A stretch of 64,000 nt of DNA from Ophiura sarsii (Eukaryota > Echinodermata > Ophiuroidea > Amphilepidida > Ophiuridae): contig CM069446.1 in assembly GCA_035610835.1 (NCBI GenBank), positions 51,189,625 through 51,253,624 on the forward strand, written 5' to 3'. Below are positions 43,001 through 53,059 of this stretch, piece after piece; the stretch's first letter is position 1, and the number at the start of each line of letters is the position of its first letter. The translations under genes were made by a program, and so were the position numbers. The notes under the pieces are model-generated. The model did not search any database. It saw only the letters and a program-made list of their open reading frames with translations, and was not told the DNA's origin.

Positions 43001-46000
43001 GTGTATGGGTCGTTCTTAAAAAGTCCCCATTGAAGACATACAGTGGTAGGGTATACTAAAGGAACTCCTCAACATTGACTTTGGGTACGCATAATCGTTC
43101 CAAAAATTGTGGAAAAGAGGGGAGGGGGGGGGGGGGGGTTTGTAACTATGTCAGTGATTTCCATAAATTAGGGGTATTTTTTGAAGCTTTGTCAGTGATT
43201 TAAAAAAATGAGGGTCATTTAAGAAGCTATGTCTGCGATTTCAAAAAATTAGAATGAGAGTTGCGCCATATATACACATGTATATCAAATGGTCTCAGGA
43301 ATTTGGAACCAAATGTGCCCTCGTTTTAGCGCAAAAAGAGGGACTTCTTATAATTAGAAAGTGTCCTTGAAATGGTAAAAGAAGGGGGTTATTTTCAGAC
43401 AAAGTGGCCATGCTTTTAGGCGAAAAAGGGGGTCAAATTAGCCAAATTGTCCGCGAAAAGCCGTCAAATATTTCAAGATCCTGAAACGATCATGTGTTAT
43501 TTACCCCTGTGAATAGTGGGATCTTGACAGGCCTTCTGTTCCAAATTCCAACTTATTATAGGAAATATCCAGAAAACTAGTTTGGGAGTCAGCCGTAAGC
43601 AGGACTTTGTTCCAACAGCCAGCCAATCTGCCCAGTCGGGCAGGTAACTCGCAAAAATACCTAGACCTGGCAGAAATTACACCAGCATGAGTAACTCACT
43701 TACATCGTGAGTTTGAACATTTTTACCTGCCAGTACTTTTGCATCTTCACCCGCCCACCACAAAAATGACGCATTATGGGCAGGTGGGCGGGTACTATTT
43801 CCAGGGCTGTCCATAAGGAAAGACCTGTTGGCGACATCTCTTCGCGTGTCTTGATTGTGTGTGATGGGCTAGGAATAAATAGACAATTCACAGAATTCAC
43901 AGTTTTGTGTGTTGGAAGGGAATTTTAGTTTCGAAAATAAACCTGAATTGTTACATAAACATTTGGAGGGAAATTCTCTCTTTGGAGGTAAGGTTGTTGC
44001 TATCTTGCTGGGTATTATGGTGAGTACGTGGAAATATTCACGCTACATTCATTTTTGCGCTTTTCACGCTCCAAAGCAGCTACCGCGAATATAAAAATGT
44101 GTGAACATATTCATTTTGTGCAAGTCTATGTAATGAACTTTCAAATCGCAAATTAAAAAACAAGCGAAATGTCTGAAAGTCGGCAAATCACAAACATTTA
44201 ATTGCGCAAAAATAACCACTTACTTTTACAGTATATTAACAGTTTATTTACCTGAAATTGACACCCATATTTTATGATTCCGTATGATTTAAAAGTACAT
44301 GTATGAGGACCACCCCCTCAAATATATTAGGGGCCCAATCACTACAAGAAAATACAGTCCTTGCCCTACAAAAAAGGTAGGTCTATTACGACTGTATTGA
44401 ATTCTCTTAAAAGTGACACATTCTTCCATTCCATTTAGACTTTATGATGAGCAGCTAGTGGGAAATGTATTCAAGCAACAAGCTGCTTCCTACATGTAGC
44501 AATGTAGACCTGTAAATACTGTAAATTGTGATTATTTTCACTCCCATCAATTTTCACACTCATCTACAACATTTCAAATAATGTTGGTCAGGTTTGTGCC
44601 CGGGGTGCTCAGTGATCATAACAAGAGGGGTATCATGCGTGTCCAAGAAATCACGTAATTAGGGTACTTTTTCGAGCTGGGGCACGTTACGTACGTAACG
44701 TGTAGGGTATCAAAACAAGCCAAAATAAGAAAAAGGGTATACTTTTTACATAATTGGCTTTCGTATTAGGGTCCTTATTTGCTCCATGAGAATTATAAAT
44801 AGCAATGATACATGGGCGAGATATATTTCTCAAATTGTAACATTCGCAAGTGATCTGATAGATAAGCTCGGCATTTGTTTCATAATACTTTTAGCTTATT
44901 AGGGAAGGAAAAAGGGTTAGAAATGTGTCATACGCGCCTACGCGGTAAGAGGTTTAAACTATACAAATTACTTGCTTAGGGTATCAAAATATTTTGAGTA
45001 CTTGTTTAGGGTATCAAAATATTTTGGGTACTTGTTTAGGGAATTGGAAATACTGATATTACTTGCTTAGGGTATGTAAAATACTGTGCCATACTTGTTT
45101 AGGGGTGGTTTTTTTACATTAACACAATTACGTATTTAGGGTACTTTTTGAAAGTCCTTGGACGCGCATGATCATGATACCCCCTTGTAATGACCACTGA
45201 GCACCCCGGGGGTTTGTGATTTTGTGTCAGTTTACCTTGACATGAAAGCGTTAATATTCACACCTTTTTTATATAAGTGTGTATGTTTTTGTGCATGAAA
45301 AATTCTGGAAATAAATGAAGAATTCCACTATTACGTTATTACATGTACCTAGTAAATCAACAATATGAGTCATAACAAAATTATTACTGGATAAAATTTC
45401 CCGGCCATAAAGTGCCACTGTTGTGGACTGAGGTTGACACTGAAATTCTTTTGAATGAAATCACTGCACCATGCAGATATCAATGGTATTTAAAATACAT
45501 GTAGAATATTGAACCTTGCCAAATACAAAGTTTACCTTTTCTATTCATAGAATGTCATGAACAAGTGAGGCGTATCATAAAGCGCCTGTTTTCTTTGCAA
45601 CCAGATTTGCATGGAACTCCCATGGGAAGATAGAGGACGGGGTTGTTCACTGATAAATGGGCAGTGTTTTAGGGGCAGGGGAGGGGGAGCAGCAATAATG
45701 CAGTTCTCTGATGTGGAAGAAAAGAGACAAGGGGTGGAAGGTGTAAAGGGTGTGGCATTTATAAGCTATCAATATTATCTTATGTAAATTGTACTGGGTT
45801 TGTCACATTGTGATTCTTCAGAATCAACAGCTTCAGAACCCCCATAGGTGCTTTGCTTTAATTGACCCCTGCCAAGGATTGCCCACCCATGACCCCCTTG
45901 TAAACTGTACACCTCCTGCAACCCCCAAATTACCACGACCCAGCCTGTTTGTATCACCTGGCGTGGAAGTGTTTCAATGAAAACATGGACCAAGCAACAA

Positions 46001-49000
46001 CAAAAAATCTTCTTAACCCTAACTCTATATCTTCCCCCCCCCCCCCCACTTTTTCAGATTTTTTTTTCAATGTGGAAAATTGACCAAGATATTCCTTGAC
46101 CCCCGGAATTTCCCTGACCCCCCCCCCCCACCCCCAAATTTGAACCACGGACCTACAGCAGCATTGGCTTGCGATTCCCAACTTGTGCAGTTGTGGTATT
46201 GTGTGGTACATGTATATATAGGGTTAGGGTTGGATTAAAATCATGTCCTGACCAGTTCACCCATCGCTACTCTAGTGTTTGAGGGGCAAGCATTGCAATG
46301 CAGAGGTCCATGGTTCATTTCCCACTAGAACCACTTTTTCAACTGATTTATTTCCTTTATTATGTAAAAGTTAGGGTTAGAAATTCATATTCTAAGTCCA
46401 CAAAGTGAGTAGTTCCTACCTAGGCAGCCCCGGGTAGACAGTCATGTGGGTAAATTTCCATTGCTGCATATTTATATATCCACCAACTTGACTAATTGAG
46501 AAAACCCTACCAACTCAAACTTGTCTATTTGAAGTCTATCTAGCAATCAACAAAACAATTAAAATCTCCCAACAAACCAACTATGTACATTTATGTCATT
46601 GTTTGAAGCCCTGTGTTGATATGGGTCACATGTTTGTAGGCTAATACCTGTACACATTTTTGTACATGTACCTTACATTATTATCCACGCTACAGTGTAT
46701 GTACTACGTTACTATCTGTCCACTCAATAACATTGTAAATGTAATGAGTCATTTATGTAGCAATGATTGTCTTACATTTGGTATAGTACGAGTATGGCAT
46801 ACACTGTAGCCTTATAGTAATTCCTCCTGAAGCTGAAGATAGCAATGATTGAGATACCCCAAAAGATTTCTTGAATCTACTGAGACCTGAGGGGACCATT
46901 TCTAGTGCAACTTTGCTGTTGTTATGCTCGGTCATTGAAATCGCCATAACTTTAAAAGAACCCATTCAATTTTTTTTGAATGAAGTATCAAACTGTGGAG
47001 AAGAAATTTGCCAATTTAATGTATCTCAGATTTTTGGTACCGATTATCTATTTTGAATTAGCCAACATCAAAGCACCTGGTCAGGGACTTTTGTGCTAGC
47101 GAGGTGTATGTCTATGGGAAGTTGGGAACGGAGAAAAACTGGAGACCAGAATTAGGGCATTTTGCAAAATCGCAATGCATTGTGGTTGTGTCTTTAAAAT
47201 CTTCTTTAGCTTTAGAGGGAACACTGCACCTGTCAAAGTGAAGTGCAATAATTGGAAAACTCTCTGACATCACTGCACAGAGTTACAGCGCTCAAATTAA
47301 CCGAAGGCACCGAAGGCAATTGCCGTCGGTGCCCCACCTAGTTGCCTCGATGCCCTCAACTTCTGGCTGATTTTACTCCATTGAAAAGTACATAATTGCC
47401 TTGGTGCCCTTTCAAATTGCCTGAAATTGCATTGCCCTTTCCATTTCTTAATTTGAGGCTGCAGATCAGAGTTATTAGATGAATGAAGCAAACATGAATC
47501 TATTCATTCACCATTCTTGCAATGTGTCGCAAAATTCTACACTTTGGTGCCGATGGTGTTGTGAAGAACTGGGATCTTTAATATTTAAGTCTAATCTTAT
47601 TTACTAATTTGTGTATCATATCCTTTATTCCATAGCTGCCGTCAATTTCCGTACTCTTGAAGATGGGGCTCTGGCATATCAACTGCAGGAACAGGAATGT
47701 GAGTATATATCGAGAGTTTAGTGCAACAAAGTCCTATCTGCAATGGCTGCCATTTGTGAGATGGTGTTTTCACAAGAGTATATCTTTAAGCACCCTTAAT
47801 AAACATGTAATGTGGCAGCTACTGTACAAATGAGGATATTGCCATTTCACATTACTGAGATGTAAGTGAAAAATATCCTATCTGCTATAGCTGACCTGCG
47901 TTACTTTGAGTTATATCAAGGGTCTACTATTGGCTTCCACTCATGATATCATCTGGCAGCTATTGCAGATGGATCCTTGTTGCACTAAACCCTCTAGTGA
48001 TCTATAATAGCTGCCCTGTAGCAGGTGTCATAATATTTGGAAAAAGTGTACTTTACAATGTCAAGTACTTTTATACCAGAATCATTCAATACTGGAACAT
48101 AAAAGTTGCCAGTATCGCTCGATACTGGTACGATTTTACTGTTCCAGTATCGGTCGATAACAAATTGTGTTCCAGTATCGAGCAATACTTGACCTTTTTT
48201 CATGTTCCAGTATCCTCAGAACATTTTTATGTTCCAGTATCAGGCGATACTAGTACACATGCAACCAGTAATGATTTGTCCCAGTATTGAACGTCTTGAA
48301 CGATGTGTTCCAGTATCACCTGATACTGGAACATTTTTTATACAATACTGACACTGTTTTTGTACCAATATCGAATGATACTGGGTGTTCCAGTTACGGA
48401 CAATACTAGTACAGTCCAGAATCTGGGACCTAAAGTACATATTTTAGTTTGAAGTCAACGAGCAGCCATGAAAATAAGGCTTTCATTCATGATATTTGTC
48501 AAATGTATGCAAGCCTTTTCAATCTATGAATGTAGTTTGGTCCAGGTAATTTTATTAGTAGCATTTGAATGGTTCTGGTTTATATAATAACTTCCTAATA
48601 AGTGGTAAAAAAGTATGCCAAGGTTAATTTATGGTTTGACCTGATTTAAGTAGCACTATAGATTGGAATTTGGTAACTACAGAGAAAAGATTATATCTTG
48701 CCTGACAGGCTGAGATAATTGTAACAGGGGGGGGACACTCAACTTCTTTTTTTGGGGGGGGGGGGGGGGAGGGGTGTGCCGCACAGGGTCTCAAAAAGGG
48801 GGGGGGGGCTACAGAACTGAACTGAGTAGATTTTATGACGAAAAATAGGGTCTTAGGAACTGATTTTTTCAAAAAAGTAGGTCTTGAGAACTGGCCTATA
48901 GTTTAATTTTGATTAGCAAGAACGCAAATTTTTGATTTTTTTGGTTTTAGAACGCAAAATTTTCGAAGAATTGGGGCTTTGGAACGCAAAATTTCGTGAT

Positions 49001-52000
49001 ATTTTGAATTTCAATAAAATTGGGGTCTTACGAACTGATGCAGGCTCAAAAGGGGGGTCATAAGAGCTAGCAGTAGAGGGTGAAAAAGGGGGTCTTCAGC
49101 ACGGCACATACCTATACCCTTTTCCAATGTCAGTGCCCCCCCTCGGAATTGTAATCCCTTTACTATAAATAATGTTTCTCTCTGATGTTTGAGGCTTTCT
49201 TGTTTCTAGGATCACAAACTAAAGAGGAGATATGTCCAGTCAAGAAGGAAATGGGGCGCAACTGCGTAATGCAACATACATCCTAGACTAGATACAAATC
49301 TTGCTTAAATTATTGTCCTTAGGCTTTATTTTAGTTGTGGACTTGATTAAAGTCTAGCATCGTTTTCATGAATGTATATTGGATTCAACAGTCGCCCCCA
49401 ACATGTTTTTGATTTGTAAACATTAAACCTGACATTTTGTGTGTGCATTTTTCTTATTGTTAATTTTAACCTTCTACAAAGTATGCTATCTGTCTGAAAA
49501 TGTTAGTGATAGACAATAAGATTGGCCTAAGGCGAGAAGGGAAAAAACCACCCTGTTCTACAGGCCTGGTCGACCCTGGAATTGTTTTTTGCAATTTCTG
49601 ATTTTGTTGTTGAAATATTTAAAAAAAATTGGTCTAAATATTTTGAATATTTTTGAAATTTTAAAAATTGCCAAAAATTTACCAAAAATTATTGAAAAGA
49701 GAGGTCCGTTTGCCCGTAGAACAGTGTTTTTGTTGTTGTCTAATCCTGACCTAGTAATGTAAACCATCCTGACCAGACAAAAATGTTGTCTAATTATATC
49801 ATACTTTTGGAAGATGTTTTCCAGATATATTTGAGTACAAGGTAAAAATGGTCTTATTAATAACGCATCCAAATAACACCACCTCTTCCACAGATGCGGG
49901 GCATTACACTGGCAATATCACACGCAACAGAACGGTGAGACAAGACATCAGAACGGCCAAGGAAGTAGCAGAGACTGAAGTATTGCAGGCCTTCAGAGAA
50001 GAACATGAACAAGTGGAGCGAAACAGAGAAATGTGAGCATGATAAAAAGTACCGGTACTGTAAAAAAACATGGAAATGTTCGTGCTACATTAATTTTCGC
50101 GCTAAAAATAAAAACACACAAACATATTTATTTGTGTATAAGTCTACATGTATGTAATGAACTTTCAAATCCCAAATTTAAAAACAAGCGAAATGGCTGA
50201 AAATTACCATTTTTACAGTACTCTATACGTGTTAATAAGGTTTTATTTTCGCTAATTTTGCGAGTGGACATGAAACGTGAATATATTAATCATCAAACCC
50301 TGGCCGCAGGCGTGGCAGGTGGGCACCTAACTGATTGCGTTAACGGGGGAGCTCAAAAAAGTTAACTTTTTTGAGAGAGACCCTTTGACACAGCTTGCCA
50401 GATCGTGGCACGAGAATCGTGGAGCACGCGGTACAGCAGCTATGTTGGTCGACACGTTGGGATTCGTAAAGTAGGTGTTTGCAAATCTCGGACTATGACA
50501 ATAGAAACCCGCACAATTTTGGGCCTTGTTGTTTAACAGTAAATTGTGATTTTTTAGTCATAATCATTGTGTGCAATGTTTTTGTTCAAAGTGAGGAGAG
50601 AGACGCCGAGGCCGCCAGACAACTCTATAAACAGATGATGAAAGAAGAGAAAGAGAAGGCGCAAAGGCAGAGGAGTACCCAGGAAGAAGAAGATCAGGTA
50701 AGGGGTCGTCCAAAATTATCGCCATTTTCACTTACGTACAGAGCGTACGTAACTTTTTACCCCTCCCCCCTCGAGTTACGTACGCAATAAATGGCGACAT
50801 TTTATTTTATTTTGTACTTTAAAAAAAAAATCCCGCCTCTCAAGATCGCCATTTAAGTTACGTATGGTTGGTGTTTATTTCGACCCCCTCCCCCCTCTTA
50901 CGTACGCTTTGTACGTAACTGAAAATGGCGAAAATTTTCGGACGACCCCTAACATAGACTTTCTTTGACACTTTGTGGTCAACATTTTAAAAACTAAACA
51001 TTTTTATGAAAAAATAAGAAATGCGATCCTACAGAAGTGTCTTTAGATAATTTTGGTGCAATTTTGGCATTTTTTACCGTAAACTAATTTTGTTATTAAA
51101 ATGAAAGTTGATGATAAAACTGATTATTGTGAAATTTGATACCAAAAATTGATTCTCTGACTCATTTCCTTTCCAATAATGTATTTTTTTATATACATCA
51201 CATTACTAGTTCAAAGGTTACAGAGCTCGATAAACTTCATTTAAAAAGGGTTAACACCCCCTTAAGTTAGCCCTTGAGAGACACGTTTTTCAGCATCCCA
51301 GTTACCATGGAATGGTTCGTGGTTTATGACCTAAACCCTACCCTACCTCATCACTACAACTCATACACTACTACTTGTAGGTGCTGGTAATGGACGCTTG
51401 TGTGGCGCGATCAGGTGTGCTATCATAAAGGAGCCGGACTGCCACAGGCGGGTTCGATTCCCAGCGCTGACGTGGCCGGACTGTCCCTTTTTTTTAAGGT
51501 GACCACATCACGCACACCACCACAACGCCTTAAGAAAGGCTACCAAAAAACAAGCAATATTTTTGAAATTGTAAAACATGCTGTAATAATGCCTCTTAAA
51601 TAATTATGGGAAATTTCTTTTCGTCACAAAATTATTTATTCACTTATTGAGAAAGCTGTAAGATCAATGTATTTTGTTATTATCCAATCAGAGACACTGT
51701 CTATGTTTGTATTTGCAGGATATCGCCAAGAGGATACAGGAGCATGAAAAGAAGAAAGCGGCTTTGTTGAGGGAGCAACAACGTGCCTCGTTAGATGAAA
51801 CCACAGAGACAGATGAGGTACGTATTGGTCTCCATAATCCAAATATAGGCTAAAACATCAGCTAAACCTGCAAGTTATGATTAATGTGAGAAAGGATTAA
51901 AAAAGAGTTATTAACACTGAATTTTTGTTATCATACCTGTAAGTAAATTTATTGCAAACTTCAATGATATTGCTAACAGTGTATCCAGTTCGTACTAGGA

Positions 52001-53055
52001 GTGTAAGTGAGTTCCCTATGTGCTAATACACCTATGGTCACACCGCGCTAGTTTTCGGGTGAGCATATATGCACTACTTTGTTGCTAAATGACTCCACAA
52101 CTTCACCAAATAACTAAAATTAAAAATTACTCCAACAGGTTTAAGGATGAAATAATATAATACCGTTATAACATAAGATATTATATTTGGAATGGATTTA
52201 CTGGAAATCTACAGTAAATTAATACAAATTCAGTTGGTTAATTGTATCCAGCATTTTCTGTAATAAAAATAACCTTTTCCATGATAAACACCCTACATCT
52301 CATAGGGCTAATTTAAAATCTGAGGAAAACATTAGCCTTATCAGTTGTCAAGTTACAGTTAACCCTATCCCAAAGGCTTGTTTTGGGGAATAAAAACGAT
52401 CAGGAATGAAAACAGGTCAAATTAGGTGAAGCAAGTCCGACTGGGAAGCGAACCCGTGTCGCCTGCATGGAAGGCCTGCCACAGACCAAGCTTTGAAAAT
52501 CGTAAAATTTTCGTCAGTATAATATGATAGCCCACCCGATTCCTGCCACCTACTTACAGTTTGATCAGTTCCAAATTGGCGAGAAATATTCGGTTTTTAT
52601 CTCTCCACGCGCAAAAGTAATCCAGGTGTACGCGCACGATTATAGCCACATGCACGCGGTTTGAGATGCACACACGCGTCACGCAAATGATGCATAGTGC
52701 GCTGGTGCCTTCATGCGTGCCCGCATTCTTCTGTATTCATTAGGTGCTGTGAGGAGGCTTCGCCAATTTGAAGCAGATCAAACTATAGTATTGTAGTGTG
52801 TTGTTTTAAAAGTGCTTAGAAAAGTGCTTAGGAAGGTTAGGGTTAATACTGAAAACCCAATGATATCAAACAGCTTTTCTTATCGGAACCAGACATTTTC
52901 CAGATCTTATAGATATTGAAATAAAACTAAGCAGATGTAGTTTTATAGCTCTTTAGCATTTGTTATGCTATATTTAGAGGTCTGCTCGAAGACGTCGAGA
53001 GCATCGAGCCCATGTGAGACAAAAGCTCAAAGCTCAAATGGAAGAATATGACGAG
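37038..53055 (+). CDS. CCDC50: CCDC50-like coiled-coil protein gene, partial (six exons)
   Basis: Six short exons with consensus splice sites and fully compatible phases: 37038-37089, 47636-47698, 49894-50032, 50592-50697, 51719-51817 and 52978-53055. They give 537 nt or 179 residues without a stop, so the 3' part lies further downstream. The diagnostic segment is FRTLEDGALAYQLQEQE (about 22-38), matching the conserved N-terminal CCDC50 motif (LEDxxLAxxLQEQE). Next comes NRTVRQDIRTAKEVAE, then a long charged coiled coil (EERDAEAARQLYKQMMKEEK, DIAKRIQEHEKKKAALLREQ) and a basic RSARRRREHRAHVRQKLKAQ. In vertebrates CCDC50 (Ymer) is a cytosolic, ubiquitin-binding protein that tunes EGFR and NF-kappaB signalling and acts in selective autophagy; the same role here is inference. 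Intron 1 is over 10 kb and repeat-rich. Confidence 0.82.
37090..38140. other. Start of CCDC50-like intron 1, no repeat array
   Basis: It contains a GC-richer patch at 37800-37930 with a GGCGATGCAATGCATCGCC palindrome that may be a decayed transposon centre. Otherwise the sequence is AT-rich. No exon is seen. Confidence 0.4.
38146..38675. mobile_element. Foldback element, about 190-bp inverted arms
   Basis: The left end AAAGGGTTCAACAAAAGAAA is mirrored at about 38656-38675. Arms pair along CACCATTTAAAGAAAATTTG and AGTATACACTTTG. The loop (38340-38462) is GC-richer, with GCACGCAAGCCGCTAGAAAA. It lies in intron 1 of the CCDC50-like gene and has no coding frame. Confidence 0.7.
39675..39927. mobile_element. 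hAT-type MITE, 253 bp
   Basis: The ends CAGTGGCGTAGC and GCTACGCCACTG are inverted. They are flanked by CATGCTGC (39667-39674) and CATGCCGC (39928-39935), an 8-bp target duplication with one mismatch. CAGTGGCGTAGC is a common hAT end. The interior carries GCGCGTGTATCGCGCGC. Confidence 0.75.
40271..40343. repeat. Direct repeat flanking 40344-41084 (left)
   Basis: TACTTTGCAACCCAAAGTCT, CATTTCAAATGCAATCAAAT and GTCCCTGGTAAA occur in order here and again at 41087-41142, about 810 bp away. Between them lie a SINE-like tRNA head and a CGACCGACC repeat, suggesting nested insertions or a local duplication. Confidence 0.6.
40600..40695 (-). mobile_element. tRNA-like head of a SINE
   Basis: The minus strand reads CCGTGGCTTAGTGGT (A-box-like) and, about 45 bases later, GGATCGAATCC (B box) at 40643-40633, inside the context CCCCGGATCGAATCCCGG. 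The arms do not fold as a full functional tRNA that I can support. A tRNA-derived SINE is the better reading. Confidence 0.55.
41087..41142. repeat. Direct repeat flanking 40344-41084 (right)
   Basis: Second copy of the block at 40271-40343, same orientation and nearly identical. Confidence 0.6.
41279..41307. repeat. Poly-G run
   Basis: A run of about 28 G. Such runs punctuate introns of this gene (also 43126, 48750) and can form G-quadruplex structures. The length is uncertain. Confidence 0.6.
41521..43028. mobile_element. TIR element about 1.5 kb with nested repeats
   Basis: The left end GGGACTTGTAAAGAATGACC continuing CATACACTTAC is mirrored at the right, where GTAAGTGTATGGGTCGTTCT ends AAGTCCC. 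Inside lie a CGACCGACCC repeat (about 42060-42440) and a GGCATCGAAGGCAATTGCCT repeat (about 42440-42625). No transposase frame is visible. Confidence 0.6.
42057..42625. repeat. CGACCGACCC repeat and GAAGGCAATTGCC repeat, side by side
   Basis: The first part carries AACTCGACCGACCCTAAATA and GCCGACCCTGAAT. The second carries AGGCATCGAAGGCAATTGCC and GATGCCCTCAATTTCTGGCT, which recur in direct orientation at 47284-47463. Ends resembling GGCTCAAATTA and TTTTGAGGCCT look like short inverted repeats. Confidence 0.55.
43040..43515. repeat. Dispersed repeat, inverted relative to 57525-58690
   Basis: AACATTGACTTTGGGTACGC, AATGGTAAAAGAAGGGGG and TCAAGATCCTGAAACGATCA here match, on the opposite strand, the block at 57525-58690. 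A G run lies at about 43126. The copy is shorter and more decayed than the right-hand one. Confidence 0.6.
44015..44232. mobile_element. MITE of the TACTGTAAAA family, copy 1
   Basis: It shares GGAAATATTC, TTTTGCGC, TATGTAATGAACTTTCAAAT and AAACAAGCGAAATG with the copies at 50050-50225 and 55005-55215, and ends in TTTTACAGTA. Its left TIR is decayed. Confidence 0.6.
44599..45211. mobile_element. hAT-type element with perfect 8-bp target duplication
   Basis: The ends CCCGGGGTGCTCAGTG and CACTGAGCACCCCGGG are inverted. GGTTTGTG flanks both sides (44591-44598 and 45212-45219). Inner sequence contains about 35-bp direct repeats of TTGTTTAGGGTATCAAAATA at about 44970-45100. No transposase is present. 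The perfect duplication indicates a comparatively recent insertion. Confidence 0.85.
45220..46890. other. Intron 1 sequence without supported genes
   Basis: It holds C-rich and T-rich runs (about 46036, 46121) and assorted short open frames without motifs. GGTTCATTTCCCACTAGAAC near 46310 resembles a decayed tRNA-type B box but is too weak to call. Confidence 0.35.
46896..47100. repeat. Third copy of the 36040-36615 repeat family
   Basis: It matches the inverted pair at 36040-36615 over AGTGCAACTTTGCTGTTGTT, CGGTCATTGAAATCGCCATA and GGTACCGATTATCTATTTTG. Here it is solo and in plus orientation. Confidence 0.7.
47284..47463. repeat. Second copy of the GAAGGCAATTGCC repeat
   Basis: CACCGAAGGCAATTGCCGTC, GATGCCCTCAACTTCTGGCT and ATTGCCTTGGTGCCCTTTCA match 42440-42625 in order. 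It begins GCTCAAATTA and ends TTAATTTGAGGC, a short inverted pair. It sits 170 bp upstream of exon 2 of the CCDC50-like gene. Confidence 0.6.
47636..47698 (+). CDS. CCDC50: CCDC50-like exon 2, family-defining motif
   Basis: The acceptor is TTTATTCCATAG before CTGCCGTC and the donor GAAT|GTGAGTAT; 63 nt, phase 1 in and out. It encodes AVNFRTLEDGALAYQLQEQE, the most conserved block of the CCDC50 N-terminal domain. Confidence 0.85.
48055..48425. repeat. Array of GTTCCAGTATC motifs in both orientations
   Basis: About ten copies of GTTCCAGTATC or its complement GATACTGGAAC lie within 370 bp, many as facing pairs such as CCAGTATCGCTCGATACTGG and GTTCCAGTATCACCTGATAC. Spacing is irregular (25-45 bp). 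It is not a simple tandem repeat; it looks like repeated small hairpins. It lies in intron 2 of the CCDC50-like gene. Confidence 0.7.
48727..49145. mobile_element. G-rich-ended TIR-like element
   Basis: The left end AGGGGGGGGACACT and right end AGTGCCCCCCCT are inverted. GTGCCGCACAGGGTCT on the left and TCTTCAGCACGGCACAT on the right also correspond. The interior repeats GGAACGCAAAATTT and GGGTCTTA.GAACTGAT. Non-coding. Confidence 0.5.
49894..50032 (+). CDS. CCDC50: CCDC50-like exon 3
   Basis: The acceptor is ACCTCTTCCACAG and the donor GAAAT|GTGAGC; 139 nt, phase 1 in and 2 out. It encodes AGHYTGNITRNRTVRQDIRT, then the beginning of the coiled coil (EVLQAFREEHEQVERNRE). The NRTVRQDIRTAK part aligns with the NR..VQHDLQVAK region of vertebrate CCDC50. 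Confidence 0.85.
50050..50225. mobile_element. MITE of the TACTGTAAAA family, copy 2
   Basis: The ends TACTGTAAAAAAACATGG and TTTTTACAGTA are inverted, and the interior matches 44015-44232 and 55005-55215. It lies only about 20 bp past exon 3 of the CCDC50-like gene. Confidence 0.7.
50592..50697 (+). CDS. CCDC50: CCDC50-like exon 4, coiled coil
   Basis: The acceptor is GTTCAAAG before TGAGGAGAG; 106 nt, phase 2 in and 0 out. It encodes EERDAEAARQLYKQMMKEEK and QRQRSTQEEEDQ. The donor CAG|GTAAGG is unusual: its +5 base is the first base of a Harbinger-like MITE inserted at 50702. Confidence 0.85.
50702..50949. mobile_element. PIF/Harbinger-like MITE abutting an exon donor
   Basis: The ends GGGGTCGTCCAAAATTATCG and, inverted, GGGGTCGTCCGAAAATTTTC extend as about 60-bp TIRs with repeated TTACGTAC words. 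The 3-bp duplication TAA (50699-50701 and 50950-50952) is the PIF/Harbinger signature. It starts four bases into the intron after exon 4 of the CCDC50-like gene. It has no coding frame. Confidence 0.85.
51000..51245. repeat. Dispersed repeat related to 61415-61885
   Basis: GATTCTCTGACTCATTTCCT followed by TCCAATAATGTATTTTTTTA corresponds to the right arm of the element at 61415-61885 (TTCTCTGATCCATTTCATTT). Non-coding intron sequence. Confidence 0.45.
51380..51540 (+). mobile_element. tRNA-headed SINE
   Basis: GTGGCGCGATCAGGTG resembles an A box and GGTTCGATTCC at 51451-51461 is a consensus B box, spaced as in a tRNA. The head is followed by an unrelated tail, GTGACCACATCACGCACACC. It is not a plausible intact tRNA gene. 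It lies in intron 4 of the CCDC50-like gene. Confidence 0.65.
51719..51817 (+). CDS. CCDC50: CCDC50-like exon 5, coiled coil
   Basis: The acceptor is GTATTTGCAG before GATATCGCC and the donor GATGAG|GTACGT; 99 nt, phase 0 on both sides. It encodes DIAKRIQEHEKKKAALLREQ, matching the DIARLLQEKE-type heptads of the family, then SLDETTETDE. Confidence 0.85.
52435..52500 (-). mobile_element. tRNA-like B-box fragment
   Basis: The minus strand reads GGTTCGCTTCC at 52454-52444 after GGCGACACG, a B-box-like sequence with a decayed upstream half. It is a probable SINE remnant in intron 5. Confidence 0.4.
52978..53055 (+). CDS. CCDC50: CCDC50-like exon 6, basic segment
   Basis: The acceptor is GCTATATTTAG before AGGTCTGC and the donor GACGAG|GTAGGT; 78 nt, phase 0 on both sides. 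It encodes RSARRRREHRAHVRQKLKAQ and MEEYDE. No further exon is convincing between here and 64000. Confidence 0.75.
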
Positions 53056-53059
53056 GTAG

